Assembly: GCA_964490935.1 (NCBI GenBank)
Contig: CAZBEO010000005.1
Span: 1-64,000, forward strand
Reading direction: 5' to 3'
Origin: JAQVYB01 sp964490935
GTDB taxonomy: Bacteria; Verrucomicrobiota; Kiritimatiellia; RZYC01
DNA length: 64,000 bases
Part shown: piece after piece, positions 42,826 through 50,941 of the stretch
How the letters are laid out: each line of letters starts with the position of its first letter
Position numbering within the stretch: the stretch's first letter is position 1
Program-made: the position numbers and the translations under genes
The notes under the pieces: model-generated
Seen by the model: only the letters and a program-made list of their open reading frames with translations
What the model was told of the DNA's origin: nothing
Databases searched by the model: none

Positions 42826-43545
42826 TTACCTCCCAGAGGAAGACGGGTGTGCTTCATTCGGCGTTTTTAGTTCTTTGTTCATTTGAAATTGTATGGCTTT
42901 TTCACGGAAAACGGTATCAATCCGCATCCGGGAGTCTCGGTCTAGTTGAGCCAGCAGTATATTTTGAATCACACCATTCTGCAACAGCAAGACGGCATCA
43001 TCTTTCAGTCCGATGAATTGTCCGCGCTGGATAAGCCCATTGAGTTGTCGCAGTTTGATAAAATCGTTGACCGCATAAGGCGGGTAGCGCTCGGCCAGCT
43101 TGTTTGAGTAATAGGTGTACTGGCGCAACTCCTCTTCACTCAGGGCATTCTGCAAGACGTCGCGAAGGGCTATTTCCTGAATAGCCTGGGATTCATCAGG
43201 TATGGCTGGTGCTTCGCCGTTGTTCGGTGCTTCTGCTGTATTCATCAGAAGCATTTCGTCGTCCGGGTGCGTCGCGGTTTTGCTTAGGATTCGGACATCG
43301 TTCCGAAGGCGGAGGAGGTGGTACAGATTGAACAGCAGCAGAACAAGGATCAGGATGGCCCACGCCATGCGAAGAATGGAGGATACCCTTGTCGGGCCCG
43401 GTTGGGCGCAGTTCGGAGCGGTGGCCGCGATGCCGTGTGGATGAGCGACCAGTCCACATGCTGGGCAAATGACCGGTCCTTTGACGGTGCGTTTTGCGTC
43501 AAAGGGGTATCCGCAGTGTTCGCATAATAGTGGATGTTGGCTCAT
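42826..43545 (-). CDS. Zinc-ribbon membrane protein
   Basis: The 239-residue protein has an N-terminal zinc ribbon (LCEHCGYPF and VICPACGLVAHPHG), one membrane helix near residues 58-78 (MAWAILILVLLLFNLYHLL) and a helical C-terminal domain with YYSNKLAERYPPYAVNDFI and FREKAIQFQMNKEL. The start at 43545 is an ATG; a GTG at 43563 is in frame. No family was recognised for the C-terminal domain. It is the middle gene of a run with two kinase-like proteins and abuts the next start, so all three probably act together. Confidence 0.7.
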   Translation of the reverse strand: MSQHPLLCEHCGYPFDAKRTVKGPVICPACGLVAHPHGIAATAPNCAQPGPTRVSSILRMAWAILILVLLLFNLYHLLRLRNDVRILSKTATHPDDEMLLMNTAEAPNNGEAPAIPDESQAIQEIALRDVLQNALSEEELRQYTYYSNKLAERYPPYAVNDFIKLRQLNGLIQRGQFIGLKDDAVLLLQNGVIQNILLAQLDRDSRMRIDTVFREKAIQFQMNKELKTPNEAHPSSSGR

Positions 43546-43658
43546 AATGACTCTTTTGATCACACGATGCTATGAATGCGAAAGGCTAATGCGGTTTTCC
43601 TTTCGACACAAGTCCTAAAGCAAAGCGAACACCGGGAATCGGTGGCAGATGGTCGGCG

Positions 43659-45203
43659 CTATAAATCCAGCGGGCGGGCATGATGACAGTCGGAGATCAG
43701 GTGATAGCACTGGTCGATAATGGGTTGGATGCCCGCCTGAGGAGGCAGCTTTTTGCGGCAGGCTTTGAGCAGCTCAATGGCTTCGCGGCCTTTTGCTTCG
43801 GCTTCACCCAGCAGCGCTGGGTTCTTCCGGGTCGAGATGTATTCCTGATAGATACGGCGTGCTTCCCGGTACAGTTCGAGTCCTTGCTGATAGGAAGGGT
43901 CTGATTTCCAGTCGGCGGGTTGAGCGGCGACCGGGGCGGTGGCCAGCGGTTCCTCTACCGTCGGCACAGTCGTTGGCGGGAGCGGCATGGGCGCCTGCGG
44001 CATGAGTTGAGTGGTCAGGTGCTGTTCCTGCTGCGAGGCGGGCAGTGTTCCATGCAGGTAGTAATCAATATAATCCAGACCGTTTTCAAGATGTGTTCGC
44101 AACACGGGACCCAGCTCCGTATACTGAGCGGCAGCGAAAATACCCGTTCCGAGCAGCAGCAGAAAGAGCAGCTTGGGCAGACATCCCGAAGCACCGTAGG
44201 AGCGCGGCGCCTTCGCCTGCTCCAAGTCGGTTTTTTTGATGCGGATTTGTTTTTTCGCGGTGGGGGCAACCGGTTCAAGCTGTTTTTCTTCGGGCAACGG
44301 CGGGGGAAGTATAAACGGGCGTGAGAGCCGCACCGTACTGTGCCCGAACGGACAGCGGGGGCAGGTCAGAGGCAACTTCTTTTTGAGAGCGTGTAGGTCT
44401 TTCAGCAGTTCCTTCCAATCCGCATATCGGTCTGTCAGCGTCTTGGCCATCATTTTATGAATGACGGAGGTCGCGGCATCGGAAACATTTGGGTTCAGGT
44501 CCCGCGGGTCTTCCAGACGGCCGAGGAGCTGCTGCTCCAGAATGTCAGCGGGTTCCAGGTGCCCGAAAGGCGGTACGCCGGTGACTAGTTGGTAAAACGT
44601 GGCGCCAAGACTGTAAATATCGGTTCGGCAGTCCAACGCCTCTTTATTGCCCACATACTCGGGTGAGGCATAGTTGGGCGTACCCACGAAGTCGTCGGCA
44701 TCGCCTCCGGCGGACATCACATTAAGAACTTGGGCGATGCCCAGATTGCCCACCCGAACATCACCGGTTTCCGACAGTATAATATTATCCGGCTTGATGT
44801 CGCAGTGAATGACTCGATGTTCTTTCCAAGCGTATTGCAGTGCTAGGGCGACCCATTGCACAATGGCCAAGGCCTCGTCCTCGGACATGACCGAAACGAA
44901 ATTCAACTGTTCGCGCACCGAACGCCCTTCAATATATTCCAGCACAATATAGGCAAAGGGACCGAATTCACCGGCATCAAAAACCTGTACGATGCCCGGA
45001 TTTTTCAATCGGGCGGCGGCAGTGGCTTCGCGCCGCAATTGCGCGAGCGATTCGGCATTGGTTGAAGCGGTGACCGCCAGTATTTTGATTGCCACGAAAC
45101 GGTCCAGCGAAATTTGGCGGGCCTTCCACATCGTCATGCCGTCTTCTTCGCCCAGCATCTCAAGTATTTCGTAACCGGGTAGTTCAGGCTTTATCATTTG
45201 CAT
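43659..45203 (-). CDS. Ser/Thr protein kinase-like protein, probable pseudokinase
   Basis: The 514-residue protein has a kinase domain (about 10-285), a zinc-ribbon-like LTCPRCPFGH, a membrane helix near residue 345 and an outer domain with Pro-rich linker. Conserved are Lys40 in VAIKIL, the catalytic VIHCDIKPDNII with Asp135 and the GTPNYASPE segment. Lost are the glycine loop (LGEEDGMTMWKA in place of LGxGxxGxV) and the magnesium-binding DFG, which reads NLG at 153-155. ATP use is therefore doubtful. The gene heads a three-gene run with the zinc-ribbon protein and the degenerate histidine kinase. Confidence 0.82.
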   Translation of the reverse strand: MQMIKPELPGYEILEMLGEEDGMTMWKARQISLDRFVAIKILAVTASTNAESLAQLRREATAAARLKNPGIVQVFDAGEFGPFAYIVLEYIEGRSVREQLNFVSVMSEDEALAIVQWVALALQYAWKEHRVIHCDIKPDNIILSETGDVRVGNLGIAQVLNVMSAGGDADDFVGTPNYASPEYVGNKEALDCRTDIYSLGATFYQLVTGVPPFGHLEPADILEQQLLGRLEDPRDLNPNVSDAATSVIHKMMAKTLTDRYADWKELLKDLHALKKKLPLTCPRCPFGHSTVRLSRPFILPPPLPEEKQLEPVAPTAKKQIRIKKTDLEQAKAPRSYGASGCLPKLLFLLLLGTGIFAAAQYTELGPVLRTHLENGLDYIDYYLHGTLPASQQEQHLTTQLMPQAPMPLPPTTVPTVEEPLATAPVAAQPADWKSDPSYQQGLELYREARRIYQEYISTRKNPALLGEAEAKGREAIELLKACRKKLPPQAGIQPIIDQCYHLISDCHHARPLDL

Positions 45204-45414
45204 GGTGAGATATATTTCACGAGCCGTTCAGAGCTCATACTCCCTCGTTGATTTCCAAGTCCAGCGGCATCGCCCAACATGGCGGAAGCCGCTAAATTGA
45301 TAGAATTCATAAAGAAAACCGGAGCCGTTTTCAAGCAAAGTTCTGCATTGATTCACGACATTCCGGCGAAGGTTGGAAGATCATCGGACTTTTTCCCGGC
45401 ACCCGGCAGGCACA

Positions 45415-45924
45415 TCAATAGGAAGGGGAATGCGCAAAACGCCTGTAGGACCTGGAGTATCTAGGCCGCCGCTCACACATGTTATTCATATGAAACTGCT
45501 CTATCGATGTGCGTGCACAGCGTATGGAATGCCTGACCGAAGAGCGTTGTTTTCTCGCTTTCCGTGCCGCATAACGCGCTTGGATGGAGGAATGGGAATG
45601 CAATTCGCAGGAGTGGGTACTAAGTTGCCGCCGCCTTGCCTTCACCCGCATCTGAAAAAGCACGCGTGTCATCAGCGTAAGGGAAAAACCGAATATGGCC
45701 AGCAGCGTCAGCTTGTTTTTTTCCATGCTGTACAGTGGTTCAAGCAGAGCGCCGGCATCACGTGGGGCCGACTCGCTGAGCGGGGGCGGAATCGGCATTG
45801 AAAGCTCAACCAACAGGTCATCGCACATCAGTGCCTGATGATCCTCCTCCGCCTCTCCGGCCAACACGACCATAGCCGAAGACAGCATCCATATGCCGAG
45901 CAAAACTATGACTACGCTTTTCAT
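45415..45924 (-). CDS. Small exported or membrane hypothetical protein
   Basis: The 169-residue protein has a signal peptide (MKSVVIVLLGIWMLSSAMVV, cleaved near AGEA), a second hydrophobic segment near residues 72-90 (LTLLAIFGFSLTLMTRVLF) and a long, very basic tail rich in Arg, His and Ser. I recognise no family. The tail composition resembles an unconstrained extension, so the real functional part may be only the first 100 residues. Confidence 0.5.
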   Translation of the reverse strand: MKSVVIVLLGIWMLSSAMVVLAGEAEEDHQALMCDDLLVELSMPIPPPLSESAPRDAGALLEPLYSMEKNKLTLLAIFGFSLTLMTRVLFQMRVKARRRQLSTHSCELHSHSSIQARYAARKARKQRSSVRHSIRCARTSIEQFHMNNMCERRPRYSRSYRRFAHSPSY

Positions 45925-46323
45925 GATGGCAACCCCTTGGAACAGGTTCTTTTCTACTCTGTTATTTCCTGCAATTCAATATGTTTTCGAGTCATATACT
46001 TTTCAATTGATACCCGTCTTCAGGACAGATCATCCAAAAGAACAGGCCGATATGTAGCATAGAACTATACTGGTGTCTATAATAAAAAAGCAAAAAATTG
46101 AGAGCATATCTTCAATTACTTAATGTTTTTAGGTGAGCCCAGATAAAACGGTTTCAATCTATCATACATCTATGCCGCATAAGCGCTGGGAACGAGTCCG
46201 CTTGGTATCACGGGATACCCAAAGGTTTTCCCTGTCGCCCAATTGACGTTGCCGCCTCTTCGGGTTACATTACGCCCCATTGTGTCGGACGAGATCAACC
46301 ACCAAGAGAGGACGATAACGATC
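45925..46323. other. AT-rich intergenic region upstream of serC
   Basis: No gene is seen. The first 200 bases are clearly richer in A and T than the surroundings and must hold the promoter of the minus-strand gene ending at 45415. The serC promoter is at 46243-46271. No other structure was recognised. Confidence 0.5.
46243..46271 (+). promoter_or_regulatory. Sigma70-type promoter of serC
   Basis: TTGACG (46243-46248) and TACATT (46266-46271) with a 17-base spacer lie about 45 bases before the predicted ATG at 46324. Confidence 0.6.
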
Positions 46324-47403
46324 ATGAGCAGGATATATAATTTTAGTGCGGGCCCGGCGATCCTACCGGAAGAAACCATCAAAGAGGCCCAGGAAAAGCT
46401 TTTTGACTACCAAGGTTGCGGCATGTCCATCCTCGAGGTGAGTCATCGCGGCAAGGAATATGCGGCCGTACACGAAGAGCTGAAGGACAACCTGAAGAAG
46501 GTGGCGAACATCTCTGATGACTACTCCCTGTTGTTCCTGGGCGGCGGCGCGACCACGCAGTTTGCCATGGTGCCGATGAATCTTCGCGGTGAAGGTCAAT
46601 CGGCTGATTATGTCCACACAGGTGCCTGGGCGGGCAAGGCGATCAAAGAAGCCAAGGTGCTGGGTGCCACAAAGGTGGTTGCCGATACCTCGAAGGAGCA
46701 GCCAGCCTGCATTCCGGATGCTTCCTCTATTAAGGCGTCGGACGGCGCGGCCTATCTGCACATCACCTCCAACGAGACCATCGGCGGCACACAGTGGCGC
46801 AGCTATCCCAAGGTGGATGCGCCGTTGGTTGCGGACATGTCTTCGGATATTTTCTGCCGTCCGGTGGATATCAATTCGTTTGGGCTGATCTATGCGGGCG
46901 CTCAGAAGAATCTGGGTCCGGCGGGCGTGACGCTTGTGATTGTCCGTAAGGACCTGGCCGAGCGGGTATCCGATAAGATACCGAATATATTCCGTTACAA
47001 GAGCCATATTGCGCAGGATTCTCTGCTCAACACGCCGCCGTGCTTTAGCTGCTACATGCTGATGTTGACCACGCGCTGGATTATGAAGGAAGGCGGGCTG
47101 GCGGCCATCGGCAAGCGCAACGAGGAGAAGGCGGCCAAGCTGTATGCGGCGATTGACTCGACGGAATTTTATCGGGGCACGGCCTCGCTGGAATCGCGCT
47201 CCATCATGAACGTGACGTTCCGCCTGCCGTCCGAGGAGTTGGAAGCGAAGTTCATCAAGGACGCGGGGAGTCAGAACATGAAGGGCCTGAAGGGACACCG
47301 GGATGTCGGCGGCATACGCGCCTCCATCTACAACGCCTTCCCGGCGGCCGGCGTGGATGCCTTGATTGCCTTCATGAAAGAGTTTGAAAAGGCCAACGGA
47401 TAA
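46324..47403 (+). CDS. serC: Phosphoserine aminotransferase
   Basis: The 359-residue PLP enzyme converts 3-phosphohydroxypyruvate to phosphoserine in serine synthesis and acts in pyridoxine synthesis in some bacteria. Signatures are IYNFSAGPAILPEETI at the start, GGGATTQFAMVP for the phosphate cup and the PLP lysine in YAGAQKNLGPAGV near residue 198. I place the start at 46324, where the family N-terminus begins; the frame is open to the promoter. A very strong terminator ends this one-gene unit. Confidence 0.97.
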   Translation: MSRIYNFSAGPAILPEETIKEAQEKLFDYQGCGMSILEVSHRGKEYAAVHEELKDNLKKVANISDDYSLLFLGGGATTQFAMVPMNLRGEGQSADYVHTGAWAGKAIKEAKVLGATKVVADTSKEQPACIPDASSIKASDGAAYLHITSNETIGGTQWRSYPKVDAPLVADMSSDIFCRPVDINSFGLIYAGAQKNLGPAGVTLVIVRKDLAERVSDKIPNIFRYKSHIAQDSLLNTPPCFSCYMLMLTTRWIMKEGGLAAIGKRNEEKAAKLYAAIDSTEFYRGTASLESRSIMNVTFRLPSEELEAKFIKDAGSQNMKGLKGHRDVGGIRASIYNAFPAAGVDALIAFMKEFEKANG

Positions 47404-47423
47404 TTCCGTCTTTTCACCATTGA

Positions 47424-47466
47424 AACGCACGGAGAGGTGGTATACACCTCTCCGTGCGTTTTCTTT
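47424..47466 (+). terminator. Intrinsic terminator of serC
   Basis: A 16-bp perfect stem (AACGCACGGAGAGGTG and its complement, 47424-47460) with a five-base loop is followed by TTCTTTT. It ends just before the tRNA-Arg gene. Confidence 0.93.
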
Positions 47467-47472
47467 TAGAGT

Positions 47473-47547
47473 GCGCCCGTAGTTCAATGGATAGAGCGCT
47501 AGCCTCCGAAGCTAGAAATATGGGTTCGAATCCCGTCGGGCGCACCA
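47473..47547 (+). tRNA. tRNA-Arg (CCG)
   Basis: The acceptor arms GCGCCCG (47473-47479) and CGGGCGC (47537-47543) pair, the discriminator is A and CCA is encoded. The anticodon stem CTAGC/GCTAG encloses CTCCGAA with anticodon CCG, which reads CGG. The T-loop is GGTTCGAATCC. Confidence 0.96.
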
Positions 47548-47597
47548 TTTTTCCAATTCATCCTTCCCGTTCTTGATCGCCCTCGGCGGGGAGGCGC

Positions 47598-49067
47598 TCA
47601 CGGAGCTTCAGGTGCTGATTCCGTTGGAATAATACAGGAATAGCTTTCTTCGTTAAACGGGTCCTGCACGCGATCAAGCACGGCGTAAGGCTCGAAGTCG
47701 GCTTCATGGCCCTCCAGCAGATGCCGACTGATCACCAGAGCGTTCAGACGTTGTTCTTTCCATGCCCGTACGGCCTCCGCCGCCGTCATGCTTTCTGTCT
47801 GTTCAAAGTAACATAAAAAGCCTTCAGCGGAAGGACCCGCCACCGCGAGGCGCTCCCGGGGAATCTGTGCGGCGATCCGGGTGGAAAAGAGACGTAGGGC
47901 GTGGGTTTGCTTGCGCCAATCGTTGCCCGTTTCGGAGAGACCATAGGCCGTCCAAAGGCAGGTTCCGAGGACGATGACGCCGGTCACGAGCCGACGGTAA
48001 TTCAGGCCCAGCAGGCGGGCCTTATCATAGAGCGAAGCGAAATAGACCAGCAGGAGCGCGAGCGGGGGAAGCAGGGGAAAGAGTCGGTCGCTTCGTTTAT
48101 CCGGAATGGCAGAGATCACCAGCAGTCCGCCCAGCGTCCAGCACGCCAGCCACACGAACACCGGGTCTTTCCAGCAGGTTTTCAGGCGTTTGACCTGGGT
48201 TCCGGCCAACAGAATCAGAAGTAGGCTCCAAGGCGACCAGCGATGTAGAATGTGGGCGACGTAATAAAGAAACGGCTTGGCGGTTTTTCCACCCTCGGAG
48301 GGTTGAAATGCGGAGGCCATTTCACCGACAACGATCTGTTCGTAGAATCCCGGATAGCGCCACACGGCCCAGACCAGGGTGCCGAGGAGCAGAAGAATCG
48401 GCACCAGAAGGGCCGTCCACCCCGGCCAGGCCCGATTGGGTTCGCCCCGCTTGCGCTGAATCAACGCGAAGGCCGCCAGGCCGGGAAGCAGAAAAGCATA
48501 GACGGTGTGTCCCTTGGTGAATACGGCTGCCAGGATGGCCAGAAAAAAGAAGAACACCTCCCGTCGCGACCAAGCCTGTTTCCGTTCGATGTGGTTCAGA
48601 ATCATCAGGCCCGGAATAAAACAGAAGAGGGCCAGCAGCATATCGGTTCGGACGAGCGTGGCGATGCGTACCGTCATCATATTAAATGCGAAGGCCGCCA
48701 CTGCGAGCGCGGCACCCAGCGACCCGCCCAGACGGAGACCGCAGCGGTACATCAGCAGAAGCAGAACCACGGCGGCGGCAAACAGGGGCAGGCGAAGGGC
48801 GACATCCCAGCCGACGCCCGGGATGTAATAGCAGGCCGCCTGAAGCCAGGCGGTGAGTGGCGGTTTAGTGGCGTAACCTCCATACGGCAATTCCTGAAGC
48901 AGCCAATGACCGTTTTGTACGATGTCCAGCGCGGCATAGGCTTGTCGCGCCTGATCATAGTTATCCAGATGCCAGGGAAGATTGCGCACGACGAAGAGCA
49001 GAAGAGCCCCCCCGATCAGGGCGTAAAGTCCTAGGCGGATCGACTTGCTGTACGGGTTGGTTGTCAT
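47598..49067 (-). CDS. ArnT/PMT-type membrane glycosyltransferase (GT39/GT83 family), 489 residues
   Basis: The protein has about 11 membrane helices and the family's N-terminal loop: the acidic pair in NLPWHLDNYDQARQAYA and then GGYATKPPLTAWLQA, which match the catalytic loop of ArnT-like transferases. These take a sugar from a polyprenyl phosphate on the outer side of the inner membrane and add it to lipid A, protein or other acceptors. AGGGAGG precedes the start. It follows the related gene at 49118 on the same strand by 50 bases. The sugar and acceptor are unknown. Confidence 0.85.
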   Translation of the reverse strand: MTTNPYSKSIRLGLYALIGGALLLFVVRNLPWHLDNYDQARQAYAALDIVQNGHWLLQELPYGGYATKPPLTAWLQAACYYIPGVGWDVALRLPLFAAAVVLLLLMYRCGLRLGGSLGAALAVAAFAFNMMTVRIATLVRTDMLLALFCFIPGLMILNHIERKQAWSRREVFFFFLAILAAVFTKGHTVYAFLLPGLAAFALIQRKRGEPNRAWPGWTALLVPILLLLGTLVWAVWRYPGFYEQIVVGEMASAFQPSEGGKTAKPFLYYVAHILHRWSPWSLLLILLAGTQVKRLKTCWKDPVFVWLACWTLGGLLVISAIPDKRSDRLFPLLPPLALLLVYFASLYDKARLLGLNYRRLVTGVIVLGTCLWTAYGLSETGNDWRKQTHALRLFSTRIAAQIPRERLAVAGPSAEGFLCYFEQTESMTAAEAVRAWKEQRLNALVISRHLLEGHEADFEPYAVLDRVQDPFNEESYSCIIPTESAPEAP

Positions 49068-49117
49068 CGTTGAATCCCTCCCTGTTTTGGCGGAGTGTTA
49101 TACAGCAACGTGCAGCA

Positions 49118-50845
49118 CTACGGAAGAAATTCATACAACTTCCATGCGGGCACCGTGCCGTCCTCAAACGTAAAAACATACTGGAAGCCCCACGATTCAA
49201 GCAGTTGACAACGTTTCGGCACATCCCGCACACAGACCCGGCCCGGCACGCCGCGAAGTGTTTTGGCCCGTATGGCCTCGGGCGTTCGCGGCAGTATGAT
49301 GTCCCGATAATAAATCAGAAATTCCTTGTCGGGATCGCGGTCGCGTTTGGGCAGACAGAAAGGATCGATTCGTTTTTCATCGGGGATGATCGAGTAATAG
49401 TGGATTGGCAGATCGGCGCAATAGCCCGCCAAGCGTTCGGCATCGGCGCGGTGCGGATAAATGCCGTTGTCTTCGGAAATGGCATAAGTGTAATAGCCGA
49501 CGGTGGAGGCGGCCAGCAGCAGAAAGGCCGTGATGCAGGCCGACCGGATGACCGCGCCCCGCCGATAGGCCCGCAGGGCGATGAGCCAACCGATGATCAG
49601 AAAGACGCCCAGCAGCACCGCCGCCCAAGGCGCCACGCCCGGCAAATGCGGGAAATACTTCAGGGGATGAGAACCATCCACGGCATAGCGGGATTGAAGC
49701 AGCAAGGTCGCCGACAGCGCCAGCAAGGCCGTCCCCAGTGCCGTCCAGTGAATGATCGCCACCAACCGGATGCCAGCACGCCGATGCAACGCGGTAAAAT
49801 GCTTTTCAAGCACCCCGAAATACAGCGCCGTCAAAATACCCGCTGCCGGAATCAGTGGAAGAATGTAGCGCGCATTCTTGGCGTGTGAAAAAGAAAGCAG
49901 CACGAGACCAGACGCCAGCCAAAGCCACGGAGGAAAAAAGACCCGGCGCGAGGCAACAGTCTTCGCGCGAAACGGAAGAAGCAGCGCGGGCAGAAACCAA
50001 ACCGACCAGGGAAATAGCAGCGGCACCAGACCGGCGTAATACCAGCAAGGTGCCGCCTCGGCCTGGGCTGGAAAACGATATTCGCGAACAACCCAGGCCC
50101 AAGCTTCGGGATGATGCAGAAAGATGTAGGCGTACCAGCTCGCGAAAAGCAGCAGGCCCAGCAGCGCGGCGGATGCAAGACCCGCAAGAGCGGCCAAGCG
50201 GTGCGGACGCCACGCCGCCGCAAACACCACCAAAGGAAGCAAAACAAAAAGCAGGGCGATAGGGCCTTTGGTCAACAGGGCCGCGCCAAACGCGATGCCG
50301 CATGGCAGAAACCACCAGGTGCTGCTCTTCGTGCGCCGCCCGGTCAGGGCGAGGACGCCCATCGCCACCGCCAGCATACTCCAACCGAGCAGATGCGTAT
50401 CATAGGTCGCAAAACGTCCCTGCCGGATAAACAGAAAACTGCTTCCGACTAGGAGCAGGGCCAATCGCGCCAAGCGGTGCGTGGTCAACCGCGCAGTGAT
50501 CAAGTAGGTGGAAGCTAAGGCGAGCAGAGCGAAGCCCGCCGCCAGCAGCCGGGCCAAACCGATCAGCACGTCCACCGAGGCATCGCCAGGTGCCAAACGC
50601 CAGGCCAGCAGATTCAACCAGACGAGCATCGGCGGCTTGTTCACGCGCGGGCGCCCGTTCCACGTTGGTGCCAACCAGGCTTGTTCTTCGCCTTGCTGCA
50701 TACGCAGCCAGGCCTCCTGGCTCGACATGATGCTGAGGTTTTCCATGATGCGCGCCGGTCCGGAGGTGTCGTAATGCACCAGCAGCGGCAGGGCGCAGGC
50801 CGCCAGCAAAAGGATAAACAAAAGTAGATTTCGTCCGTTTCGCAT
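49118..50845 (-). CDS. ArnT/PMT-type membrane glycosyltransferase, 575 residues
   Basis: The protein begins MRNGRNLLLFILLLAACALP, then has the loop MENLSIMSSQEAWLRMQQGE and RVNKPPMLVWLNLLAWRLA, followed by about ten more helices and a C-terminal periplasmic part (from about 440) ending in GTVPAWKLYEFLP. The ATG at 50845 is the family-like start; the open frame upstream is not protein-like. It is a close relative of the divergent gene at 50942, with which it shares the PPMLVWLNLLAW core. Together with the gene at 47598 it forms a minus-strand pair. Confidence 0.85.
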   Translation of the reverse strand: MRNGRNLLLFILLLAACALPLLVHYDTSGPARIMENLSIMSSQEAWLRMQQGEEQAWLAPTWNGRPRVNKPPMLVWLNLLAWRLAPGDASVDVLIGLARLLAAGFALLALASTYLITARLTTHRLARLALLLVGSSFLFIRQGRFATYDTHLLGWSMLAVAMGVLALTGRRTKSSTWWFLPCGIAFGAALLTKGPIALLFVLLPLVVFAAAWRPHRLAALAGLASAALLGLLLFASWYAYIFLHHPEAWAWVVREYRFPAQAEAAPCWYYAGLVPLLFPWSVWFLPALLLPFRAKTVASRRVFFPPWLWLASGLVLLSFSHAKNARYILPLIPAAGILTALYFGVLEKHFTALHRRAGIRLVAIIHWTALGTALLALSATLLLQSRYAVDGSHPLKYFPHLPGVAPWAAVLLGVFLIIGWLIALRAYRRGAVIRSACITAFLLLAASTVGYYTYAISEDNGIYPHRADAERLAGYCADLPIHYYSIIPDEKRIDPFCLPKRDRDPDKEFLIYYRDIILPRTPEAIRAKTLRGVPGRVCVRDVPKRCQLLESWGFQYVFTFEDGTVPAWKLYEFLP

Positions 50846-50941
50846 CGTCTTGTTCGCAATGATTTTTCGTTGGTATCCTGGTGCGTCCCATGCTACACCA
50901 CGGCCTACGCAGTGAACAGTCGCAGGCGGAAAACACGGTTT

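Noticed and set aside
45279..45464. Plus-strand ORF of 61 residues (MAEAAKLIEFIKKTG)
   Set aside because: The first half looks protein-like, but there is no ribosome-binding site and the second half runs into the opposite gene; evidence is too thin.
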